A stretch of 22,440 nucleotides of DNA from Citromicrobium sp. (lineage in GTDB: Bacteria > Pseudomonadota > Alphaproteobacteria > Sphingomonadales > Sphingomonadaceae). Where the stretch lies: the NCBI GenBank assembly GCA_003248395.1, contig QFNA01000019.1, forward strand, positions 1 to 22,440, read 5' to 3'. Shown piece after piece: positions 7,241 to 14,865 of this stretch. The position numbers and the translations under genes were made by a program. Position 1 is the stretch's first letter, and each line of letters begins with the position of its first letter. A model generated the notes under the pieces. That model saw only the letters and a program-made list of their open reading frames with translations, searched no databases and had not been told where the DNA came from.

Positions 7241-8794
7241 ATGGCAGGTGCCTCTGCTGCGGTTGCTCCGCCGGTCGAGAAGGCCGATGCCACGGCCTGG
7301 ATCGCCGTAGCCGCCGGTGCACTCGGCGCGATGCTGGCAACGCTCGACATCTCGATCGTCAATTCCGCGCTGCCGACGATACAGGGAGAAATCGGCGCGA
7401 CCGGAACCGAGGGCACGTGGATTGCGACAGCTTTCCTTGTAGCCGAAATCATCATCATCCCTCTGAGTGCATGGCTGGAAAGACTGCTCGGCCTTCGAAC
7501 TCTGCTCATCGTCGCCGTTTCCGCCTTTACGGCCTTTTCGGTGTTGTGCGGCATTGCCACCGATTTGACGACCATGATCATCGGCCGCACCGGTCAAGGA
7601 TTCATGGGAGGCGCGCTGATTCCCACCGCCATGACCATCGTGGCGAAGCGGCTGCCTCCATCGCAGCAACCCATCGGAATGGCGCTGTTCGGGATGACGG
7701 TGGTCCTTGGTCCGGTCATGGGGCCGCTCGTCGGGGGCTGGCTTACGGAGAACCTGAGCTGGCACTACGCTTTCTTCGTCAACGTGCCCGTCTGCGCCTT
7801 GCTCCTGGCTCTGCTCTTCATCGGGCTGCCCCACGAAAAACCTGACTGGGTCTACCTGCGCGAGGCGGATTGGGCAGGCATCGTGGGTATGATCCTTGGC
7901 CTTGGCGGGCTGACCGTCGTTCTGGAAGAAGGTCACCGTGAGGAATGGTTCGAATCCACACTGATCGTGCAGCTCACGTTGATGACGATCGTCGGCTTCG
8001 CGCTTCTGACTTACGGACAGCTGTATGCACGCAAGCCAGTGCTCAAATTGCGCCTGATGCTCAGCAGGCAGTTTGCCAGCGTCGTGGTCATGGCGCTGGC
8101 ACTCGGCATGGTCATGTATGGCTCGACCTACGTGATCCCGCAATTTCTTGCGATAATCTCCGACTACAATGCCTTGCAGACTGGGTTCGTAATCTTCTGG
8201 ATGGGTGTTCCGGCCTTCCTGCTGATGCCTGTGCTGCCCTTCATGATACGAAGGATTCACATCCGGATTGCGGTCGGCGTGGGCATGTTCATCATGGCGC
8301 TAAGCTGCTTCGTCAGCATCAATCTGACAGCGGCATCGGGAGGTGGAGTGTTCACCGAAAGCCAATTCCTGCGAGGCATCGGCATGATCCTCACGATGAT
8401 GTTCCTCAATCAGGCGACGGTAGCTTCGGTTGCCAAGGAGGATGCCGGCGATGCTTCCGGGATTTTCAACGCTGCGCGAAACCTCGGCGGTTCGTTCGCG
8501 CTCGCGGGGCTTGCCTCGTTCCAGGATCAGCGCCTGTGGCATCATAGTCGGCGCATGGAAGAAACCCTCAACGCCAACAGCCCCCGGCTACAGGAATACC
8601 TGGACGGCATGACGGCGTCGCTGGGCAGCCCACAGGCCGCGCTGGAGATGCTTTCCGACATCATTCAGCGCGATGCGTTCGTAATGACCTACAACGATGT
8701 GTTTTTCGCCATGGGCGCGATTACCCTGGCCACGGTGCCGCTGGTCCTGTTCCTCAAGCCTCTCCCGAAGAACGTATCCCTTTCGATGCACTGA
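7241..8794 (+). CDS. emrB: EmrB-like DHA2-family MFS multidrug transporter
   Basis: A 517-residue inner-membrane protein with the 14-helix DHA2 layout. The first helix region has the family signature TLDISIVNSALPTIQ. It is followed by TEGTWIATAFLVAEIIIIPLSAWL, a motif-A-like loop (LERLLGLRTLL), and the antiporter motif C (VLGPVMGPLVGGWL) in helix 5 with WHYAFFVNVP after it. All of these match EmrB, the proton-driven pump of EmrAB-TolC. It lies three bases after the adaptor gene and seven bases before the outer-membrane factor gene, so the three form one operon and one tripartite pump. The substrate cannot be read from the sequence; hydrophobic or phenolic compounds are typical of MarR/EmrAB pairs. 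Confidence 0.93.
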   Translation: MAGASAAVAPPVEKADATAWIAVAAGALGAMLATLDISIVNSALPTIQGEIGATGTEGTWIATAFLVAEIIIIPLSAWLERLLGLRTLLIVAVSAFTAFSVLCGIATDLTTMIIGRTGQGFMGGALIPTAMTIVAKRLPPSQQPIGMALFGMTVVLGPVMGPLVGGWLTENLSWHYAFFVNVPVCALLLALLFIGLPHEKPDWVYLREADWAGIVGMILGLGGLTVVLEEGHREEWFESTLIVQLTLMTIVGFALLTYGQLYARKPVLKLRLMLSRQFASVVVMALALGMVMYGSTYVIPQFLAIISDYNALQTGFVIFWMGVPAFLLMPVLPFMIRRIHIRIAVGVGMFIMALSCFVSINLTAASGGGVFTESQFLRGIGMILTMMFLNQATVASVAKEDAGDASGIFNAARNLGGSFALAGLASFQDQRLWHHSRRMEETLNANSPRLQEYLDGMTASLGSPQAALEMLSDIIQRDAFVMTYNDVFFAMGAITLATVPLVLFLKPLPKNVSLSMH

Positions 8795-8801
8795 GAACTC
8801 T

Positions 8802-10319
8802 ATGCGCAAGACCCTAACTCTCCTCGCTCCCATGGCGCTCCTCACGGGTTGCATGTCCGGTCCCGACTATGCCGGTCCCCCGCAACTTGCGACCGCCGCA
8901 AGCGACGCGTTCGCACGGGCCGGCCCCGAAATCGATCCGTCAGCGCCGATTGCCGGCGACTGGTGGACGCGGCTCGGCGATCCGGTCCTCAATGATCTGG
9001 AAGCACGCGCGCTGGCCGGCAATCCGGGCGTGGCCGCGGCGCGCGCTCGCATCGAACAGGCAAGGGCTTCTGTCCGCCAGGAGCGCGCCAACCGGCTGCC
9101 CGCCGTGGCTGCGCAGGCGACTGCGATCCAGGCGAAGATTCCAGGTCTGGATATCGGCAGCGGCCCGCCCGCGGGATCGCCCGGCGCTCCTGCAGACACC
9201 GAAGAGCAGGACAGCCTCAGCGTTTACAACGTCGGGCTCAATGCAAACTGGGAGATCGATTTCGCAGGGGGGCAGGCACGGCGTGTCGAAATGGTCAACG
9301 CTCAGGCTGCGGCCTCGGTGGCGAACGCCGAGGATTCGAAAGTTCAGCTCGCCGCTGAAGTCGCGCGGGCTTATGTGAGCCTGCGGGAAGCGCAGGGGCG
9401 GCTCGAGCTCGTCCAGCGCGAGCGTGAGTTGCAGCAGCAAACTCTCGAATTGACCTATCAGCGCTATACGCAGGGCGCTCTCGCGCTATTCCCGGTCGGC
9501 AACGCGAACGCCGAGCTCGAATTGCTCAACTCGCAGATCGCGGAAGCGCAAGCGGACATCGATGTGTTCAAGGACACGCTCGCGGTGCTTACGGGCGAAG
9601 CGCCCGGAGCACTCGACGGGCTCCTGACGGCTCAGGCCGAAATTCCGCTTCCCCCCGAACGGGTCGCGGTGGGTGATCCCGCCGCGCTGATAGCGCGGCG
9701 GCCGGATGTTCGTGCCGCGGAACGAACGCTCGCGGCGGCGAATGCGCGCATCGGAGTGGCGGAGGCCGCTCGCTTCCCCAAGCTTTCATTCATGGGCATA
9801 CTCGGTTTGGGCGGATCGCAGCCGGATGACATCTTTGATCTCGGCAATCTGTCAGCGATCGCCTTGCCGAGGCTACAGTGGAACCTGCTTGATTTCGGCC
9901 GCACGGCAGCATCGATCGATCAGGCCGAGAGTGCGCGCGACGAGGCCGAAGCACGCTATGTTGAAGTGGTCCTCGGCGCACTGCGCGATGCCGAACAATC
10001 GCTTGCCCGGTTCGGGCAGCAACGAGCCAACGTAGCCGCGCTGGCGCAAATCAGTCGACAGGCCGACACGGCTGCGGAGCTTAACGAGCAACGCCGCGCA
10101 GCGGGGGTAATCTCGCAGGGCGAGCTCAACACTTCGATCCGCCAGCGCGAACAGGCCAGAGCAAATCTCGATCGGGCGATCGCCGCCATGACAAATGGCT
10201 GGATCGCGATCCAGAAGTCCTTGGGACTGGGATGGGCCAATTTGCCTGCAGGCCAGACCACGGTGGTTGAGTCGGCCACAGTCGATCGAGATAGGGCTGG
10301 GCGATCGAACTCAAATTGA
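8802..10319 (+). CDS. NodT-family outer-membrane efflux lipoprotein (RND/MFS outer membrane factor)
   Basis: A 505-residue protein with a lipoprotein signal MRKTLTLLAPMALLTGC (acylated Cys17), then the OMF opening CMSGPDYAGPP and DWWTRLGDPVLNDLEARALAGNPG. Two OEP/TolC repeats follow, each with long helical hairpins (VAAARARIEQARASVRQERA; later RRPDVRAAERTLAAANARIGVAEAARFP). This is the NodT class of TolC-like channels. The start at ATG 8802 is fixed by the signal peptide; the open frame extends further upstream into the transporter gene. As the third gene of the operon it supplies the outer-membrane exit for the EmrAB-type pump. No clear rho-independent terminator follows. Confidence 0.92.
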   Translation: MRKTLTLLAPMALLTGCMSGPDYAGPPQLATAASDAFARAGPEIDPSAPIAGDWWTRLGDPVLNDLEARALAGNPGVAAARARIEQARASVRQERANRLPAVAAQATAIQAKIPGLDIGSGPPAGSPGAPADTEEQDSLSVYNVGLNANWEIDFAGGQARRVEMVNAQAAASVANAEDSKVQLAAEVARAYVSLREAQGRLELVQRERELQQQTLELTYQRYTQGALALFPVGNANAELELLNSQIAEAQADIDVFKDTLAVLTGEAPGALDGLLTAQAEIPLPPERVAVGDPAALIARRPDVRAAERTLAAANARIGVAEAARFPKLSFMGILGLGGSQPDDIFDLGNLSAIALPRLQWNLLDFGRTAASIDQAESARDEAEARYVEVVLGALRDAEQSLARFGQQRANVAALAQISRQADTAAELNEQRRAAGVISQGELNTSIRQREQARANLDRAIAAMTNGWIAIQKSLGLGWANLPAGQTTVVESATVDRDRAGRSNSN

Positions 10320-10433
10320 GTTCGTCGGTTTGCTTTGGTAGATCTCGGGCGCGCGGTTTCCAAGCCTAGCTGCGGCGAATAGTTATGCTGGTGGTGATGG
10401 CGCATTCATCCGATCGTAACGACTGCTATCTGT

Positions 10434-10652
10434 CTACCTCTTGAGTTGGCTCTCGACCCAAGCAATTATGTCTTCCTCCCCCCATGCGACCGCATAGCCA
10501 CCCAACTGCACCGGCTTTGGAAACTTACCCTCGCTCATCCAGCGATAGATCGTCGAACGGCCGAGGCCGACACGGTGCTGTACTTCGGGCAGACGAATGA
10601 GACGGGTGACCCGGCGGGTTTCGGTCGCTCCCTTGTCGATCTCCTCACCCAC
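10434..10652 (-). CDS. AlpA-family DNA-binding regulator
   Basis: A 72-residue protein reading TRLIRLPEVQHRVGLGRSTI, YRWMSEGKFPKPVQLG and AVAWGEEDIIAWVESQL, the complete AlpA/MerR-like helix-turn-helix (PF05930). I chose the GTG at 10652 because GGAGG lies five bases upstream and it gives the usual AlpA length of about 70 residues. An in-frame ATG at 10682 inside the upstream gene lacks a good ribosome binding site. The start overlaps the stop of the HTH gene (GTGGGTGA), so the two are coupled. AlpA-type proteins regulate excision or transfer genes of mobile elements, and this one probably serves the divergent tra operon. Confidence 0.85.
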   Translation of the reverse strand: MGEEIDKGATETRRVTRLIRLPEVQHRVGLGRSTIYRWMSEGKFPKPVQLGGYAVAWGEEDIIAWVESQLKR

Positions 10653-11136
10653 GATGGCCTCCTTCGACACCGGCAAAGACATCGCCAAGCAGCGCATCCT
10701 TGCGTTCGAGCTCATCGATGTGATCGGAAAGCAGGCGGGCGACACGATGCGCGGTGCCCTTGGCCCAACGCGGCTTCACGTCGTGGACCTGGTTACCCAG
10801 GACACGCTCGAGAGCCGAGGGCAGCTCACCGGAAAAGTCCTCGAAGAATTGCGCGAGGTCAGATTGCAGCCACGCGATTGCGTGATCGCCGCTACTGACC
10901 AGAAACAGGAGCAAGTGCGCGTGCGGCGCGACGCCGCTTGCGGCGAGAATGCGCAAGGTTTCGCCGAGGCTGGCCGAGCGTTCGCCGGCAAGGACGCGGC
11001 GCAGGGCATCCTTATGGATCTGCGCGTCACGCGCGATATCGCAGCGGGCACGGCCGCTGGCTTCGACAGCGGCCAGAAGAAGCCGGGCGAGGTCCGCGCG
11101 AACCTGTTGTTCGGCAAAGAGCGCCATGTTGGTCAT
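10645..11136 (-). CDS. Helix-turn-helix regulator upstream of the tra operon
   Basis: A 163-residue protein with an XRE-like helix-turn-helix in its first half: ADLARLLLAAVEASGRARCD, then IARDAQIHKDALRRVLAGER and SASLGETLRILAASG (about 13-68). The C-terminal half (about 75-163) is helical, contains LLLFLVSSGDHAIAWLQSDL, and is not a domain I can name. AAGGA sits seven bases before the ATG at 11136. It is transcribed divergently from the pilin gene, with a GAAC-N7-GAAC site 73 bp upstream of its start, and is coupled to the AlpA-like gene. It is most likely a repressor or control protein of the conjugation cluster. The HTH call is fairly sure, its target is inferred. Confidence 0.78.
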   Translation of the reverse strand: MTNMALFAEQQVRADLARLLLAAVEASGRARCDIARDAQIHKDALRRVLAGERSASLGETLRILAASGVAPHAHLLLFLVSSGDHAIAWLQSDLAQFFEDFSGELPSALERVLGNQVHDVKPRWAKGTAHRVARLLSDHIDELERKDALLGDVFAGVEGGHRG

Positions 11137-11208
11137 CGACGAATCCTTATCTCTAGAAGTGATCGACTCACCGGCTAACCGCTAAGGAAGCCTGTAGGAA
11201 AACGAAAA

Positions 11209-11223
11209 GAACATTAAGAGAAC
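11209..11223. promoter_or_regulatory. LexA (SOS) box upstream of the HTH regulator
   Basis: GAACATTAAGAGAAC is a perfect GAAC-N7-GAAC direct repeat, the reverse complement of GTTC-N7-GTTC, the LexA site established for alphaproteobacteria such as Caulobacter and Rhodobacter. It lies 73 bp upstream of the HTH gene start, where it could control the leftward promoter. Confidence 0.65.
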
Positions 11224-11448
11224 ATAGAGGAAGGAACGAATCACCTTCCTTCGACGATTCGCGCGAATTCCGGCCGCCGGCGCGCGTATCGAGGCTCGCT
11301 TCGCGCAGAAGCCGGCACAGTCGGCGCTGCTCCGCGATCAGCCTGCGCGGATCCCGTCCATCACACCTTCCGATGTCGCATTTCGCTTGGTCGGTAGCCC
11401 CAAAATCCAATTCCCGATTTCCTACAGCCCGGCTCCGGGGAGAGGAAA

Positions 11449-11463
11449 GAACATACAGCGAAC
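11449..11463. promoter_or_regulatory. LexA (SOS) box upstream of the pilin gene
   Basis: GAACATACAGCGAAC is a second perfect GAAC-N7-GAAC site, ending 40 bp before the pilin ATG. It shares AGAACAT with the first site. Its position would place LexA over or just downstream of the tra operon promoter. Confidence 0.65.
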
Positions 11464-11503
11464 GCATCGCTGGCTGATGTTCAATCCCTCGGAGTTTCCA
11501 TCC

Positions 11504-11836
11504 ATGACCACCAAGACTGCCCTTCCGGCCCAGCAGCGCACGCCCAATCGGGCTCGGGGCCGCGACTACATTCTTCCCGCCTGCGTGGCGCTGGCCTGCG
11601 CCGGTGCCGCCTTTGCCGGCGCCGACACCACCTTCGATCCCGCGCTGCAGAAGTTCACCGACTTCCTCGAAGGCTCGGGCGGCAAGATCATCACCGTGCT
11701 CAGCCTTGCGGGCGGTCTGATCGGTCTCGCCTCCGGGCGCTTCTCGCTCGGCCAGGTCGCGGTGCCGGTAGGCGTCGGGATCGGTGTCGGAACCGGCGTG
11801 CCGATCGTCACCTCGGTCGTGACCGCGGTCATCTGA
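11504..11836 (+). CDS. traA: F-type conjugative pilin, TraA-like
   Basis: A 110-residue precursor. A long basic leader (about 1-22) and a hydrophobic segment end in ACAGAAFA, giving a likely cleavage after Ala38 and a mature chain of about 72 residues, close to F pilin (70). The mature part has a short polar N-terminus (FDPALQKFTDFLEGSGG) and two hydrophobic helices: IITVLSLAGGLIGLASG, and a Gly/Val-rich one after FSLGQ. This is the topology of VirB2/TraA pilins. The ATG at 11504 has GGAG nine bases upstream. It is first in the operon, directly before traL, exactly where traA sits in F-type clusters. Little sequence identity is expected, so the call rests on topology and place. Confidence 0.82.
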   Translation: MTTKTALPAQQRTPNRARGRDYILPACVALACAGAAFAGADTTFDPALQKFTDFLEGSGGKIITVLSLAGGLIGLASGRFSLGQVAVPVGVGIGVGTGVPIVTSVVTAVI

Positions 11837-11867
11837 TCAGCGGATCCGGTCACGACAGGAGGGCGGC

Positions 11868-12155
11868 ATGGCCGACAGGTACCTCGTTCCACGACGGCTC
11901 GACGACCCGGAGCTCATCGGCTTCTGGACCATCGACGAGTTTGCAGGGATCCTCATTCCCTTCGCCTGGGGCATACTCTCGCAGCATATCTTCATCGGTA
12001 TCGGCCTGGCCGCCGGGGCCTGGCTTGCCTTGCGGAAGGCGAAGGCACGCGGCGCCGGTTCGGCACTGGTGCATGCTGCGTACTGGTACCTGCCCGGGAG
12101 CTTTCTCGGGCTGAAAGCCACGCCGCCCTCCCACTGCCGCCTGTTGGCGGGCTGA
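11868..12155 (+). CDS. traL: Type-F conjugative transfer protein TraL
   Basis: A 95-residue inner-membrane protein. The opening ADRYLVPRRLDDPELIGFWT, with a second segment IDEFAGILIPFAWGIL, is typical of TraL (VirB3-like), followed by a hydrophobic helix pair and a basic loop (LRKAKARGAGSAL). TraL is an inner-membrane part of the pilus assembly apparatus. AGGAGG lies seven bases upstream of the ATG. It lies between the pilin and TraE genes as in F. Confidence 0.93.
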   Translation: MADRYLVPRRLDDPELIGFWTIDEFAGILIPFAWGILSQHIFIGIGLAAGAWLALRKAKARGAGSALVHAAYWYLPGSFLGLKATPPSHCRLLAG

Positions 12156-12167
12156 GGGAGGCGACCC

Positions 12168-12737
12168 ATGCGAGCAGAAATCGCGCACGAACAGGCGCAG
12201 ACCTACCTTCGGCAACGCAACCGCTTTGCCGTGCTGGCAGGTGTCCTGGGCCTCACCACGCTGGTCAGCCTCGGCGCCGCGGTCACCCGCGACGAGCAGG
12301 TTGTGCTGGTCCCGATTACCGCCGAGCGGATCACCGTTTCGAGCGGCGGGATCGACGCGCCCTATCTTGAGCTCGTCACCCGCGACACGGCCCTGATGCT
12401 CCTCAACCGGGCACCGGAAAGCCTCGACTACTGGATGGCGAACATCCTGAAGCTCGCCGATCCCGCCGCGCACGGCCGCCTCAAGGCCGAGCTGATCAGA
12501 ATCGTCGAGGAACAGCGCGGCTCGGACATCAGCCAGGCCTTCGTGATCGCGGAAATGCATGTCGATCCCAAGGACCTGACCTCGACCGTCACCGGCACGC
12601 TCAAGACTTTTGTCGGCGCGCAGGTGATCGCGAGCCAGCGCCGCTCCTTCCGTTTCCGCTGGTCGAAGCGTGGCCTCAGCCTCGCACTCGCCGGCTTCGA
12701 ACAACTTCCCACCGACAAGGAGGAACCCGGCCAATGA
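12168..12737 (+). CDS. traE: Type-F conjugative transfer protein TraE (VirB8-like)
   Basis: A 189-residue protein with a short cytoplasmic N-terminus (EIAHEQAQTYLRQRNRFAVL), one membrane helix (about 21-40), and a periplasmic domain. That domain holds VVLVPITAERITVSSGGIDAPYLELVTRD and, near the end, TVTGTLKTFVGAQVIASQRRSF. This matches the TraE family, the F counterpart of VirB8 that bridges inner membrane and core complex. GGGAGG lies upstream of the ATG, and the 3' end overlaps traK by ATGA. Confidence 0.94.
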   Translation: MRAEIAHEQAQTYLRQRNRFAVLAGVLGLTTLVSLGAAVTRDEQVVLVPITAERITVSSGGIDAPYLELVTRDTALMLLNRAPESLDYWMANILKLADPAAHGRLKAELIRIVEEQRGSDISQAFVIAEMHVDPKDLTSTVTGTLKTFVGAQVIASQRRSFRFRWSKRGLSLALAGFEQLPTDKEEPGQ

Positions 12738-13549
12738 GCCTTCTCCTATCCCCCCTCGCTGCTGCGCTTGCCGGAACCGGCCTTGCCAGCTTCGCGATCG
12801 GCGCGGCACGGCGCCCCGATCCCGGGCTCAAGCTGACCGGCCTCGCCGTGCTTGCCTTCGCGCTCTCGCCGGTCCCGGCGTATGCCGACCAGTTCGTCGA
12901 AGCGGCCGACAACGCGACCATCGACTGCGAGCTCGCCCGCGGCGAACTCACCCGGATCGCGCTCATCGATGATGGCTTTGCCAATGTCTCGAAGATCGCG
13001 AGCGGATTTCCCTACAACGACTTCCAGGTGACGCACGAGCCGGTGCGCGGAGACATCTATATCTCCGTGCCCCCGCAATTTGCCGCTGCCCGGGTCAGCT
13101 TCTTTGCGACCAGCAAGGCGGGCTATGTCTACAAGTTCGCCTGCCGCCTTGGCGGCGAGGAAGCAACCCAGCTTTTCATCACCAATCCCGCGCTTGCTAA
13201 AGCCGCGGCTACCGAATGGGAGACCGAGACCGGGCCGGAGGACGCGGCGATCCGCCTGATCGAGGCGATGGCGAGCGATGCCGTCCTGCCCGGCTTTACC
13301 GCCCGCGCCGAACTGTCTGCTCCGCGTCGTACCAGCGGGATCGAGGTCCAGCTGGTCGCCGAATACCAGGGCGATGAACTCACCGGACAGCGCTTCCTCG
13401 TACGCAACCTCGGCCAGGAGAGCCTTGCGCTTGGCTCCGAGCGCGAAGGTCCCGCAGGCGCGCTCGCCTTCGCCTATGGCCGCGATGCACTCGCTCCCGG
13501 TGAAGCGACCAGTGCCTTCCTTGTCTTTGCCAAGGGAGGGCTCGACTGA
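12734..13549 (+). CDS. traK: Type-F conjugative transfer secretin-like protein TraK
   Basis: A 271-residue periplasmic/outer-membrane core protein, the F counterpart of VirB9. The N-terminus is unusual: a first hydrophobic stretch (about 3-24), an RRPDPGLK linker, then a normal signal-like segment ending PVPAYA at about residue 51. The beta-rich domain follows, with RIALIDDGFANVSKIASGFPYNDFQVTHEP, GDIYISVPPQFAAARVSFFATSKAGYVYKF, and a VRNLGQESLALGSER region. An AAGGAGG ribosome binding site supports the ATG at 12734, which overlaps the traE stop; the extended leader may still be partly non-coding in other relatives. It ends overlapping traB (TGATG). Confidence 0.92.
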   Translation: MSLLLSPLAAALAGTGLASFAIGAARRPDPGLKLTGLAVLAFALSPVPAYADQFVEAADNATIDCELARGELTRIALIDDGFANVSKIASGFPYNDFQVTHEPVRGDIYISVPPQFAAARVSFFATSKAGYVYKFACRLGGEEATQLFITNPALAKAAATEWETETGPEDAAIRLIEAMASDAVLPGFTARAELSAPRRTSGIEVQLVAEYQGDELTGQRFLVRNLGQESLALGSEREGPAGALAFAYGRDALAPGEATSAFLVFAKGGLD

Positions 13550-14865
13550 TGTCCGAGGCAACACAGAAGGACGCCGAAAAGAGGCCTCTGCCGGGCTCGC
13601 CGGAAGCGCGCGAGAGCGGACGGCGCAACCTCAATTCGCAGATCGCGCAGCGCCAGAAGATGCTGCTCGCCGGGATCGGGGCCATCGCGCTCATCGGCGG
13701 CGGGATGTTCATCTTCGGCGGCGATGGCGACGAGGGCGACAGTGATGCCAATGGTGCAGCGACGATCGACACCGGCGGCCTCGTCAATCGCAACCTGTCG
13801 CAGCGCGAATTCGTCGCGAGCTACGGTAATCGGCTCGATGCACAGGGCCGCGCGATCAAGGATCTGCAGCAGGCCCAGCTGCCGCGCCCCGAGATCGAGC
13901 AGGAGCTCGAAGCCCTGCGCAGCGAGAACGCACAGATGCGCTCCGACGGCCAGGCAGCGATCGACGCCATTTCGGCCGAGAACGCCAATCTGCGTTCACA
14001 GCTTAACGAATCCGCGAAGGCACCGGCCGCCGCGCCGCCCCTGCCGCCGCCACCGGCCTATGGTCCCGGCGTCGGCCCCGGCGGGGCTGTCCAGCCACCG
14101 CAAGGAGCGCCGGAAACGCAGGGTGGACAGCTTAGCCTGATGAGTTTCAGCGCGGAGACGGGCAAGGACGGCAAGCAGCGCGCGGCAGAGACTGCGCCAG
14201 CTTTGCTGCTCGAAGCGAGCCGTGATTACCTGCCGCCCAACAGCTACGCACCGGCAACGGTCATCGTGGGTGTCGATGCCTCGACCGGCGTTGCCAGCCA
14301 GAGCGATCCGCTTCCCGTGGTGCTCCGGATCACCGGACCGGCCCGCTCGGTGATGCGCGGCAACAAGCTGCTCACCACCGACATTACCGGCTGCCTCGTC
14401 AATGGCGCTGCGCGCGGCGATCTCTTGGCGGAGAAGGTCTACATCAAGCTGGTGCGCATGACCTGCGCGCAACCTGGCGGCCGCTTCGCAGTGAGCGAGG
14501 TCAAGGGGTTCATCTCCTTTGCCGGAAAGTCGGGCGTGCGCGGCCGCGTGGTCAGCCGCGAAGGCAGCCTTGTCAGCCAGGCACTGCTGGCCGGGATCGT
14601 CGGCGGCTTTGGGCGCGGATTTTCCGCCAACGCCAACGGCATCTTCACGCAGCCTGTCGGCGCCAACGGTCAACGCGAGGCGCTGTCACCGACCGACATC
14701 CTCGCCGGTGGCTTCGGGCAGGGTGCCGGCGAGGCTGCCGACACCGTCAGCCGATACCTCATCGAACGCGCCGAACAATACCAACCCGTCGTCGAGATGC
14801 CGACCGGCATCGAAGTCGAGATCGTCTTTCTCGACGGCGTCCACGTCAGGAGCCCCTCCAAATGA
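13549..14865 (+). CDS. traB: Type-F conjugative transfer protein TraB (VirB10-like)
   Basis: A 438-residue envelope-spanning core protein. It has a basic cytoplasmic tail, one membrane helix (about 41-58), and a coiled coil (about 95-150: EIEQELEALRSENAQMRSDG). A proline-rich stretch (about 160-190, APPLPPPPAYGPG) then precedes the C-terminal beta domain (LPPNSYAPATVIVGVDASTGVASQ through VEIVFLDGVHV). This is the architecture of TraB/VirB10. The start overlaps the traK stop and the end overlaps dsbC (ATGA). The protein would connect the inner-membrane ATPases with TraK and TraV. Confidence 0.95.
   Translation: MSEATQKDAEKRPLPGSPEARESGRRNLNSQIAQRQKMLLAGIGAIALIGGGMFIFGGDGDEGDSDANGAATIDTGGLVNRNLSQREFVASYGNRLDAQGRAIKDLQQAQLPRPEIEQELEALRSENAQMRSDGQAAIDAISAENANLRSQLNESAKAPAAAPPLPPPPAYGPGVGPGGAVQPPQGAPETQGGQLSLMSFSAETGKDGKQRAAETAPALLLEASRDYLPPNSYAPATVIVGVDASTGVASQSDPLPVVLRITGPARSVMRGNKLLTTDITGCLVNGAARGDLLAEKVYIKLVRMTCAQPGGRFAVSEVKGFISFAGKSGVRGRVVSREGSLVSQALLAGIVGGFGRGFSANANGIFTQPVGANGQREALSPTDILAGGFGQGAGEAADTVSRYLIERAEQYQPVVEMPTGIEVEIVFLDGVHVRSPSK

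Larger units (their letters stand above)
11137..11503. promoter_or_regulatory. Divergent control region of the conjugation cluster
   Basis: A 367-bp gap between the HTH gene and the pilin gene. It contains two GAAC-N7-GAAC sites (listed separately), an inverted repeat AGGAAGG/CCTTCCT at 11228-11234 and 11244-11250 with a 9-base spacer, and a perfect 12-bp palindrome ATTCGCGCGAAT at 11257-11268. No protein-coding frame here looks real. Promoter hexamers are not clear enough to place. Confidence 0.6.

Noticed and set aside
6998..8260. 420-codon open frame on the minus strand
   Set aside because: It is antisense to the EmrB-like gene, very rich in His, Arg, Gln and Asp, without any domain; typical of high-GC shadow frames.
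10320..10433. Rho-independent terminator between the pump operon and the AlpA-like gene
   Set aside because: The two genes converge here, but no stable GC stem followed by a T-run is visible on either strand.
11387..11503. Upstream extension of the pilin gene by 39 residues
   Set aside because: It would run over the SOS box and has no ribosome binding site; the ATG at 11504 has GGAG and yields a normal pilin precursor.
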